Positions 27,594-34,869 of a DNA stretch of 46,227 nt are shown in pieces. The stretch is from Microcystis aeruginosa Ma_SC_T_19800800_S464 (GTDB lineage Bacteria; Cyanobacteriota; Cyanobacteriia; Cyanobacteriales; Microcystaceae): positions 1 through 46,227 of the forward strand of contig SFBL01000078.1 of NCBI GenBank assembly GCA_007095785.1, read 5' to 3'. The first letter of the stretch is position 1; each line of letters begins with the position of its first letter. A model generated the notes under the pieces. It did no database searches. It worked only from the letters and a program-made list of their open reading frames with translations, and was not told the DNA's origin. Made by a program: the position numbers and the translations under genes.

Positions 27594-28523
27594 TTAACCT
27601 AAAAAACTTTCGGGAATCGCTGGTCCCCATTGATAGAGAATATCTAACCCACCTGCGTGCAGTTCTGGCTCGGTGGTTTGCTCGAAAAGGTCTCCATCGG
27701 TAAAATGTTCAATTAGGCTACCGAAAGGATCTTGCCAATAGTCAAACACTTGACTTCCCAACAAATGGCGACCAATTCCCCACACAGGAGTCCATCCTTT
27801 TTCTCGTAACCAATCGTGGCCGATTTTAATAGAGTCAAAATCTTGCACCTCGAAGGCAGTATGATGGACTTTGGGGTGAGAACCTTGTAACATGGCGATG
27901 GTGTGATGATCAACCCATTCCTCTCCCCGTTGACAACGAAGAAAACCCCCGACTCGTAAACTGGGATGGCCGTAATAAATTAAATCTGTTGCTTTTAAGC
28001 CAAAAGTCTGCTGATACCAGTGATAGCTTTCCTCAAAGTCTTTGACATCAATAGCTAGATGACCTAGACGTAAAATAGGTGCGGGTTCTTTTTTCGGCCT
28101 TTGGGTGCGACCTAAACGGGTTTTCCGACTAGCGTGATTCCATTGCAAGGGTTCGGGAATCGGCAAAGGTTCCACTTCCTCGATACCATAGACCAATTCT
28201 AGGTTAAAACCGTTGGGGTCAATAATTTTGATGCGCTGACCACCGCCAGGGGTGAACAGGGTTTCCACGGTCGAAGCGGAGGCTAAAGTGGCTAGTTCAT
28301 GTAAAACGGATTCTGATGTCGCTTCTAGGGCAAAACTGACAAATTTAGCTTCTTTTCCCCATTCTACGACATAGACAAACTGTTTTTTGCCTCTACCTCG
28401 CATATACAAGGCTGTATCGGTTTTAACCGCGGTAATCAGGCCAAAATCCCTCAAAAAACGTTCACACAGGTCTAAATCCGGATGTTGATAGGTAACGTAG
28501 GCAATATCAGCAATTTTAGTCAT
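27594..28523 (-). CDS. Two-domain VOC protein, extradiol ring-cleaving dioxygenase-like
   Basis: A 309-residue protein with two vicinal-oxygen-chelate domains (about 5-120 and 150-280), the layout of class I extradiol dioxygenases such as 2,3-dihydroxybiphenyl dioxygenase. In the second domain the metal ligands seem intact: His155 in LGHLAIDV, a His of the HH pair at 220-221 in KVHHTAFEV, and Glu272 in SLIEHFTDGD. A further HH in VDHHTIAM (206-207) and Tyr262 in FDYWQDPFG occupy places of known acid-base residues. These enzymes cleave catechols next to the hydroxyl pair using Fe(II) or Mn(II). It is the first gene of the minus-strand run, 31 bp before the nitroreductase, suggesting ring cleavage or modification of an aromatic intermediate; a detoxifying or unrelated role remains possible. 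Confidence 0.85.
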   Translation of the reverse strand: MTKIADIAYVTYQHPDLDLCERFLRDFGLITAVKTDTALYMRGRGKKQFVYVVEWGKEAKFVSFALEATSESVLHELATLASASTVETLFTPGGGQRIKIIDPNGFNLELVYGIEEVEPLPIPEPLQWNHASRKTRLGRTQRPKKEPAPILRLGHLAIDVKDFEESYHWYQQTFGLKATDLIYYGHPSLRVGGFLRCQRGEEWVDHHTIAMLQGSHPKVHHTAFEVQDFDSIKIGHDWLREKGWTPVWGIGRHLLGSQVFDYWQDPFGSLIEHFTDGDLFEQTTEPELHAGGLDILYQWGPAIPESFLG

Positions 28524-29365
28524 ACTCGGTCATCCAGTGGAATTGTCTAATTCGGCACAAAATAGCCAGGCAGATAGCGGTCAAAGTGCTGCCATAGCAA
28601 GGGTAAAAAGACTATTAAGAAAATCTGAACCTTGTTGTGGTTGATTATTCCATTGTGGGTACACCCACAGTCAACGGCTAATTTTTCTTGCTCTCAATTG
28701 CTATCCCAGACTGGAGTTTGAGTAACTTGGGGGTGGAGAAAAACCTTGGGGAACTTCGGGGTTTTGCGGAAAATTTTTTTGAGAGATGTGGTCAAGGTTG
28801 TCCCGAAAAATCCGCTATCGTTGCCATAACGGGAAATTCATGTTACCACTTGGAAATACTTGGACTGTCAACAGCCACAACCACTGGGCCTGCCAAATAG
28901 GTCCAAGTGGGTAAGTAAAAAAACTCATAAAATAGCAGAGAACCCGTTGTGGAGAATGAATCAAACCTTGCCAGACCCCCTAAAAATCGATTCGGATTGA
29001 GCATCACCGCTAAACAAGAGATCAAAGCTTGCACTCAAAAAGGAGGAGAGGAAACTCACTGTTTTAAGTTTAATTCTGCCTAGCTAATCAACTAAGACTC
29101 AAAAGGGTTGTGATCAGAAGTGTTGAATCCTGCAATAAAACTTCACAAAACCAGTATTTTACTGATGCTCAATTATATTCACTATTGAGAATGGAGTCAA
29201 TAAGCAGTCCTTTTTGGTATCATCAGAGCGAATACATAACTTGGTCATGGTCTTCAATATCTTAACATTCAACACTTCTGGGTTGTGATGATTTTATTCC
29301 CTAACCAAATCATTACTTAAATTTCTCAATTACCAACAAAGTCCTTAATTACTAAACTTGAGATC
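28524..29365. other. 842-bp gene-free boundary region
   Basis: This stretch lies upstream of both the polyketide cluster and the divergent AAA gene, so it should hold both promoters. Short frames exist (e.g. 28688-28900 plus, 28843-29034 minus) but none looks like a conserved protein. It contains a 7-bp hairpin TGTGGGT-AC-ACCCACA (28654-28669), an imperfect inverted repeat TTACCACTTGGA/TCCAAGTGGGTAA (28843-28914), and a MITE (29115-29280). Confidence 0.6.
29115..29280. mobile_element. 166-bp MITE with 14-bp terminal inverted repeats
   Basis: The element begins CAGAAGTGTTGAAT and ends ATTCAACACTTCTG, exact reverse complements. It is flanked by a 9-bp direct repeat GGTTGTGAT at 29106-29114 and 29281-29289, as expected of a target-site duplication. 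It is too short to code for a transposase, so it is non-autonomous. Intact repeats and duplication suggest fairly recent insertion. It sits 76 bp before the AAA gene start and may affect its promoter. Confidence 0.85.
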
Positions 29366-30808
29366 ATGTCTAGAAAAGTTACTTATGGGGATATTCCCAG
29401 GCAAAGAACCAAATATCTGCTTAATGCTCTGTTAAAGTTTGCTAACTACGAGGTGGATAATTGTGAAAATCTGGCTATTAAATTTAGCTGGATTAATGAG
29501 AAAAAATTGAAAATTCAAGCCGAACTTAATGCTTTAGAAATGCTGACAGAAAAATGTGGTCAAAGGCTGGAGTTATGGCAAATTCGGGATGCTTTGACGG
29601 AATATCTTAACGAAAAATTTTTAGGTATTTTGGAAGATCATCGTCTCAATAATCAAGGAAAAATTCGTACTTTTCAAATTACTTTTTGGCAACGCGGTCA
29701 TGATATTTTAACTAACCTAAGGAGCTTTGATCAAGAGTGGGCAAACAAAAGTAAACATCAATCTCCCGCAATTGCTGCTATTTTCTCCTCTTTAGATGAG
29801 GAAAAACAACAGGATTACCAGACCTATATTAAAGATTATGTGAAACGTCCACCTCTGGAGGAAAATTGTCTCAAAGTTCTTCAGCAAGAACAATCGTTGC
29901 TAAGAATTCGCGCACCTCATAATAGTGGCAAAACCCGTTTAGTTAATTGGTTAGTCCATCATCTCAAACAAGATAATTATCAACCAGTTATCATTGATTG
30001 TGAGGAGGAAAAAGCCACTATTGACCTTAGTTGTGAAGACTTGCTGCTGTCGATTTGTCGTACCATTACCCAAGAATTAAAGATTAACGAATCTCTTCTC
30101 GATAAATTTTGGTCTCGTCCCGGAACTCCTGCCCAGAAAACTCGACGATATTTAGAGGAATATGTTCTCCAACCCAGTGCTAATCCTCTGGTTTTTGTCT
30201 TTGAAAAATTTGATACAATTTTGGAAACTGAAACCCTCGGTAATGAAATTTGTGGTATTCTCAGAAGTTGGCATGAAAGACGTTCCCCACCTTGGCGGAA
30301 ACTACGCTTAATTATTATTCATTCAACGGAATTTTATAGCAACTACGATTTTTATGCCTCTCCCTTAATTGGTGTAGGTTATGTGGCTAGTTTATCGGAT
30401 TTTAATGCGGAACAAGTTCTCACTTTCGCTCAAGTTAATGGCATTAATTGGACGTTATCAGATGTTAACAAGGTCATGAACTTAGTGGGAGGTAATCCTT
30501 ATTTAATTAAGTTAATCTTGGTAAAATTGCAAGAAGGAAATTCTCTAGAAAAGGTTCTAGATGATGCCTTGCAGGGACGAGAGCTATTTCAAAGTCATTT
30601 TTTCCTACTGATGAGATATCTGAAAAGTAATGCTAACCTACGGAATATTTTTAGGCAAATTCTTCAGAAAAAAGCTCTGACTCCGGCTCAAATGAAAGGA
30701 GAATCTGTCCAATTTTTGGAACGATTGGGACTGATCGACAAAAATTATGATACCCTAGAGGTGCGTTGCAATTTGTATCAAGTATATTTTGATGACTTGC
30801 TTGATTAG
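29366..30808 (+). CDS. AAA_35-type ATPase with vWA-MoxR-associated N-terminal domain
   Basis: A 480-residue soluble protein. Residues about 13-125 match the N-terminal domain shared by cyanobacterial STAND and vWA-MoxR-associated proteins (LLNALLKFANYEVDNCENL, then DALTEYL...LGILEDHR, then FQITFWQRGHD...LRSFDQEW). Residues about 140-440 form an AAA-like (AAA_35) ATPase. Its Walker A is RAPHNSGKTR (first Gly replaced by Ala, GKT kept), but the Walker B reads LVFVFEKFD where relatives have FLDEVD, so hydrolysis may be weak or lost. Late motifs VGGNPYLIKL and GRELFQSHF fit the helical lid. It is convergent with, and overlaps by 4 bp, the receptor-like AAA gene. Likely a signalling or conflict-system adaptor; no effector domain is evident. 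Confidence 0.8.
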   Translation: MSRKVTYGDIPRQRTKYLLNALLKFANYEVDNCENLAIKFSWINEKKLKIQAELNALEMLTEKCGQRLELWQIRDALTEYLNEKFLGILEDHRLNNQGKIRTFQITFWQRGHDILTNLRSFDQEWANKSKHQSPAIAAIFSSLDEEKQQDYQTYIKDYVKRPPLEENCLKVLQQEQSLLRIRAPHNSGKTRLVNWLVHHLKQDNYQPVIIDCEEEKATIDLSCEDLLLSICRTITQELKINESLLDKFWSRPGTPAQKTRRYLEEYVLQPSANPLVFVFEKFDTILETETLGNEICGILRSWHERRSPPWRKLRLIIIHSTEFYSNYDFYASPLIGVGYVASLSDFNAEQVLTFAQVNGINWTLSDVNKVMNLVGGNPYLIKLILVKLQEGNSLEKVLDDALQGRELFQSHFFLLMRYLKSNANLRNIFRQILQKKALTPAQMKGESVQFLERLGLIDKNYDTLEVRCNLYQVYFDDLLD

Positions 30809-33522
30809 TCTCGTTGAGATTCCAAGTGAAACTGAATTGAGTTTTCAAGTTTTTCTTCTAACTTACTCTCAACCCTCACAGTAATTGGTTCTCGATTAGA
30901 TTCGGATTCATTATCTACAAACCTGAGAGAATTGCCTGATGTCAAACTGGCCGAAAGATTGAGGTTTTCTAAATATTCTTGTATCAAGTCTGAAGAAATT
31001 TTATTCTGGGATTGCAAGGCTCTAATAGCAGCTATAAATGATTGGGCCGCATCATAACTGGTAGCGGTTCGCCAGCTAATATCTTCTTTCCATAAAGCTT
31101 GAGCATCTCTGACAAAATTTTGGGACTTAATTAGATGGGAAAACCAAGGCACAGCCAAAACTAAATTATCAATAAATTTACCGCTATCAACCAACATTTC
31201 ATGTTCATACATGGAATGACTCCCTAAAAGAACTAGCTTATTTTTCAGATCTAGAGTGGTGCTGGTGTTCAACTGTTCAAGAGTATGGGATAATTCTACT
31301 AGCACAGAAGCTGATTCCAAACTGGGAAATAAGACAATTCCTCTAACTTGATCTTGGGAGAATGCTTTTAAAACTTCTGCGTCAATATCTAGGGAAGATG
31401 ATAAATCAATTACTTTAGTGATTTTACCGCCTTTTTTTTGGAAAGCTTGACGAAACTCTTGAGTAAGTTCTTGGCTATCAATCTGGTTAGAATTATTAAA
31501 AATAATTACCTTATCTAGATCATGTTGGCTGGCATAATTAGCTAAAGTTTCACCAATTTTTTCATTGGTGATAACGGTTCTAAAAAAGTATTCACTCTCA
31601 ATTACACCCGATGAACTTGTAGAAGAAATTAAAGTAATTTTGGCTCTTTCATAGATAGGTAAAGCTGCTAAGGTGGCTTCACTAGAATAATGTCCAATTA
31701 CTCCAATAACTTTGGGGTCTTTAACGATTTCCTTAGCGACTATCTTAGCAACTTTTTCATCATTATTATCATTGGCAATAACGATATTTAAAAATAAATT
31801 ATTCGCACTTGTCGGTAATTGGCTATTAAATAAATATTGTGCTTGAGCAATCCCTTTAAGGATTTCTTGGGAAATTTCATTTTTTTTGCCACTGGGAATA
31901 ACCACCGCCAAAGTCACATAATTATTACTTAAATAAGCGATAGCATTATTATAATAAATCAAGGTTTCTGCATCTTCAGGATGAGCAAGATAGGCTTTTT
32001 TGAATAACTGTTTAGCTTCCAAATAATTAGCATCTTGAAAAGCCAAAATACCCCGATCTTTATAAAAATTTTCCTGTTTGATAAGTAGCTTTTTTTCGCC
32101 TTGGCTAAATAGTTGAGGCTCCTTAGTATAGGGGATTTTATAAAAGTAAGGTAGCAGCCATACTTGGTAGAATCCCAACCCAAGTAACCCTGTAACAATG
32201 CTAGTAAATATTCCCGCTGCCAACATAAATAAACGAGATTGTTTTTGACGAGTCATGCTTTCAGAGGCTGCTAAAAAACGATAATCGATACTATCTAATT
32301 CTTTATCTTCTTGCCATTTTTTAGATTCCTCTAACTTTTTCCCTGTCAGCAAACAATTTGTATCGGTAAAATTTGAGTCTTCCCACTTAGCAATTTCCGA
32401 TTGATAAGGACGACTAGCTGCTAATACATTATATAACCATTTTTGATTAAAAATTGCCTGATAAATAGCATTAGCCACTCTAAGATAGCCCTCATTATCG
32501 ACGATAACTAATCCAGATAGTAATAATTCATCATGTTCTGGTGTGTTACTCGCTTTCACCAATTTACCTTTTAAAACATTAGCATAAACCCTTAGTAAAT
32601 ATCCTTGATCAGGATGATAAATAAGTCGATCTCTTATACTTGATAAAAAAGCAGGTTCATCTTTTTTTTCCCAGTTATCAATAATGTGTTTATAAACAAA
32701 ATCTCGCATCCAAGCTGATAAGAGAGACTGAGGTATTTTAACTTTAAACTTGGCGATTAAATAACACAATTTTTGAGTTATAAAAGGTTGACCATTAGTC
32801 CAGCTAAAAATTTCTTGTAGAATTTCTTGAGGGGAAACACCCAACCCTTCTAGTCCTTGCATCAAGGGTTGACAGTTATCTTCTAACGACAGTCCATTTA
32901 ACTCAATTGCTTTACCAATATTGAAAGGAGTTCTTTGACTATCCTGAATTAATTGATTGGGGGTAGCTGTGCCAATTAAAACAAATGAAATACGATTAAA
33001 ATCCCAATTAATAACTCGCTTTTCATGACAAGACCTAATGTAAGCAAAAAAGTCATCAGTAGCAAAAGGGAGTTTTCTAACCACATCAATTTCATCAATA
33101 AAAATAACAATGCTGGTTGAAATTTTTCTCAATAAAATTTCTTTAATAAATTGTCTAAGTAACCCAACATTAGAAACAGATTGACTGGCGATCCAAGATT
33201 CTAAATCAGTCATGTTTAGTTTTAATTGTTCGGCAATTTCAAGAATTAAGGACTGATACCAGCTAGATTGATCTACTGATGTCCCTAATTCATTTAAGTC
33301 TATACGGGAACAGACAACTCCTTGGGCTTCAATTTGAGTTTGGATGCGTACTGTCAAACTCGACTTGCCCATTTTGCGAGAATTGAAAATATAACAATAC
33401 TGACTGTTCATCAGAGCTTGGTACAATTCCAGATCAGCCCTTCTATCCACATAGCTTGGATCGGAAGGAGATAGGGTACTAGAAAACTGATAAACATTCT
33501 CGGCGGTTCCGTTTTCTTGCAT
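30805..33522 (-). CDS. Membrane receptor: AAA_35 ATPase fused to periplasmic ligand-binding domain
   Basis: A 905-residue protein. Cytoplasmic AAA_35 ATPase (about 20-365) with intact Walker A (NSRKMGKSSL, 47-56), Walker B (IVIFIDEID, 138-146) and a WTNGQPFITQKLCYLI sensor region. A single membrane span lies at about 431-456. Residues about 475-530 resemble a TPR-like helical pair (FQDANYLEAKQLFKKAYLAHPEDAE). From about 535 to 865 there is a branched-chain-amino-acid-type periplasmic binding fold (Peripla_BP_6: VTLAVVIPSG, VIGVIGHYSSEATLAALPIYERAKITLISSTSS shortened here, RTVITNEKIGETLANYA). This inside ATPase/outside sensor layout suggests ligand-gated signalling, not transport, as no permease is nearby. 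Tail-to-tail with the soluble AAA_35 gene; stop codons share bases. Ligand unknown. Confidence 0.85.
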   Translation of the reverse strand: MQENGTAENVYQFSSTLSPSDPSYVDRRADLELYQALMNSQYCYIFNSRKMGKSSLTVRIQTQIEAQGVVCSRIDLNELGTSVDQSSWYQSLILEIAEQLKLNMTDLESWIASQSVSNVGLLRQFIKEILLRKISTSIVIFIDEIDVVRKLPFATDDFFAYIRSCHEKRVINWDFNRISFVLIGTATPNQLIQDSQRTPFNIGKAIELNGLSLEDNCQPLMQGLEGLGVSPQEILQEIFSWTNGQPFITQKLCYLIAKFKVKIPQSLLSAWMRDFVYKHIIDNWEKKDEPAFLSSIRDRLIYHPDQGYLLRVYANVLKGKLVKASNTPEHDELLLSGLVIVDNEGYLRVANAIYQAIFNQKWLYNVLAASRPYQSEIAKWEDSNFTDTNCLLTGKKLEESKKWQEDKELDSIDYRFLAASESMTRQKQSRLFMLAAGIFTSIVTGLLGLGFYQVWLLPYFYKIPYTKEPQLFSQGEKKLLIKQENFYKDRGILAFQDANYLEAKQLFKKAYLAHPEDAETLIYYNNAIAYLSNNYVTLAVVIPSGKKNEISQEILKGIAQAQYLFNSQLPTSANNLFLNIVIANDNNDEKVAKIVAKEIVKDPKVIGVIGHYSSEATLAALPIYERAKITLISSTSSSGVIESEYFFRTVITNEKIGETLANYASQHDLDKVIIFNNSNQIDSQELTQEFRQAFQKKGGKITKVIDLSSSLDIDAEVLKAFSQDQVRGIVLFPSLESASVLVELSHTLEQLNTSTTLDLKNKLVLLGSHSMYEHEMLVDSGKFIDNLVLAVPWFSHLIKSQNFVRDAQALWKEDISWRTATSYDAAQSFIAAIRALQSQNKISSDLIQEYLENLNLSASLTSGNSLRFVDNESESNREPITVRVESKLEEKLENSIQFHLESQRD

Positions 33523-33784
33523 ATTTCGCTATTTTATTGATCAGATAACCAAAACTTGGGTAAGTAATACCAGTTTGAACTACACTAACCCCGGTGATAA
33601 ATCCAGAAAAAAACCGCGCTCACTCATAGCCAATTATTGGTAAGCTAGTTCTACTCTGAATGAGATTAAAATATTTTCTTAGGGTAAACTCATCTAAGCT
33701 GAATTCTCTCAACGAACCCGCGCGAGTCTCCACCCTCAGCAACGAGTTCGGGGGAGACTGAAAAGTCTCCTATCCCCTAATTCC
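33523..33784. other. Intergenic region with competing AGTCTCC hairpins
   Basis: The stretch holds the promoter side of the receptor gene and the 3' side of the acidic HTH gene. GGAGACT (33753-33759), a GAAA tetraloop and AGTCTCC (33764-33770) form a perfect hairpin; an earlier AGTCTCC copy (33725-33731) could pair with the same GGAGACT instead. No T-run follows. It may stabilise the 3' end of the HTH gene transcript. Confidence 0.45.
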
Positions 33785-34672
33785 CTACTCTAAAGCGTAG
33801 ATACGACCATCCATGAGCAGACGGGTGATCCCCTTAGCTTCCAGTTGAGCGTGAGCTTTTTCGATTAGGCGACCGTCGGGAACTTTAATCACTTTTTCCT
33901 TGCGCTTGGAGAAACGACGAGCGATGCGATGACTTTCAAAGATGGGGAGAGTGCGCTGCTGGATTTCCTGAGGGGGAACCTTACCCAATTCGGCAAAATC
34001 CTTGAGGGGACGGGTGATTAATTCGGCAGCACGATCGATGACCAAGTAACAGGTTTTGGGAAAAGCCGCCGCCGAGAGGGGTAATATCTGTAATTGGGCG
34101 GTTTTAACGATAGTCGGGCCTAAATAGCTGTCCGCTAGTTCCTCCTCCTCCTCATCTTCATCTTCATCTTCATCCTCCTCTTCATCCCAATCCTCGTCAA
34201 GCTCATCTTCCTCCTCCTCTTCCTCGATAGCTTCGACGAAAAACTCGGTTAAATTAGCAGTTTCTAGGGTCTTATCGCCATTAATTGCTGCATCTTCCGA
34301 ATTATCTGCTTCTGGCGGGTAAGCGGTATCCATTAACAGGGTTAATTGTTCCACAGAAGCGATCGGTTGCTCAAAAGCCTGCTCATCCTTAGCTGCGATT
34401 TGGGCTGCTCGAACACTAATCACCTCGATGGCTTTTTCCGGTAAATCGGCTGCTGCTTCCTCCTCCTCGAGGCCACGGGGACTACGGGCCAAGCGTTTTT
34501 TCTGGATTAACTGCTCGTATTCCTCGCCAGAAAAAGAATTTTTGAGAAAACGACTGACCGTAGAACTACTCACTCCATAACGCTCGGCTAACGTGGAAGT
34601 GGTGGCCTCCGTTTCCCGATAAAGCTTAAGAATTTCTTTTTTCGTGGCATCAGTCAGTTTTCTTGGACTCAT
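33785..34672 (-). CDS. HTH-domain protein with long acidic tract
   Basis: A 295-residue protein. Residues 1-48 form a transposase/Trp-repressor-like helix-turn-helix (TDATKKEILKLYRETEATTSTLAERYGVSSSTVSRFLK), with recognition helix around SSSTVSRFL. The middle is low-complexity, with a nearly pure Glu/Asp run at about 150-179. The C-terminal about 100 residues (185-295) look folded (TCYLVIDRAAELITRPLKDFAELGKV, then HRIARRFSKRKEKVIKVPDGRLIEKAHAQL) and end in TRLLMDGRIYALE. Despite the HTH it is not an insertion-sequence transposase: no DDE catalytic core or flanking repeats. The gene is divergent from carA across a 197-bp shared upstream region, so a DNA-binding regulator is plausible. Function unknown. 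Confidence 0.7.
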   Translation of the reverse strand: MSPRKLTDATKKEILKLYRETEATTSTLAERYGVSSSTVSRFLKNSFSGEEYEQLIQKKRLARSPRGLEEEEAAADLPEKAIEVISVRAAQIAAKDEQAFEQPIASVEQLTLLMDTAYPPEADNSEDAAINGDKTLETANLTEFFVEAIEEEEEEDELDEDWDEEEDEDEDEDEEEEELADSYLGPTIVKTAQLQILPLSAAAFPKTCYLVIDRAAELITRPLKDFAELGKVPPQEIQQRTLPIFESHRIARRFSKRKEKVIKVPDGRLIEKAHAQLEAKGITRLLMDGRIYALE

Positions 34673-34869
34673 ATTACTTATATAGTTATTTTTTAAGCGA
34701 TAGGATCTTGCCGATGGCTAGTCAGGGGAAGTTGTTGTCTTTGAGCGGACGTACTCTTAATCATAAAACGCTCTAGCCAATTAAAACTAAGCAATTCGTT
34801 TTCTAGTCACTGTTCTAGTCTATCCTTGACTTCTGTTTCTCACCACTACTCAAGATTAAAAAATTGACA

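Larger units (their letters stand above)
7106..28523 (-). other. Hybrid type I/type III polyketide biosynthetic gene cluster
   Basis: Eleven co-directional genes (dioxygenase-like, nitroreductase, FAAL-ACAD-ACP, two modular PKSs, FMO, type III PKS, ICMT-like methyltransferase, VAO-type oxidase, MFS) with short gaps; the RND adaptor and pump (to 2549) continue the same run. The combination predicts a fatty-acid-primed, malonyl-extended chain cyclised by the type III enzyme and oxidatively tailored, i.e. a phenolic lipid, alkylresorcinol or alkylpyrone. No phosphopantetheinyl transferase, halogenase or regulator is encoded in the run. The outer limits are my judgement. Confidence 0.88.

Noticed and set aside
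28559-28584. TTGACC ... TATTTT on the minus strand as a promoter for the dioxygenase-like gene.
   Set aside because: Spacing is 14 bp, too short for a normal sigma-70 promoter, and the -10 match is weak.
28688-29034. Two small overlapping frames (70 aa plus, 63 aa minus) in the cluster boundary region.
   Set aside because: Neither shows a recognisable domain, good ribosome-binding site or coding-like composition; the region is rich in inverted repeats, so chance frames or element remnants are more likely.
33785-34672. Transposase gene.
   Set aside because: The HTH resembles transposase N-termini, but there is no DDE core, no terminal inverted repeats and the gene has a housekeeping-type position next to carA.
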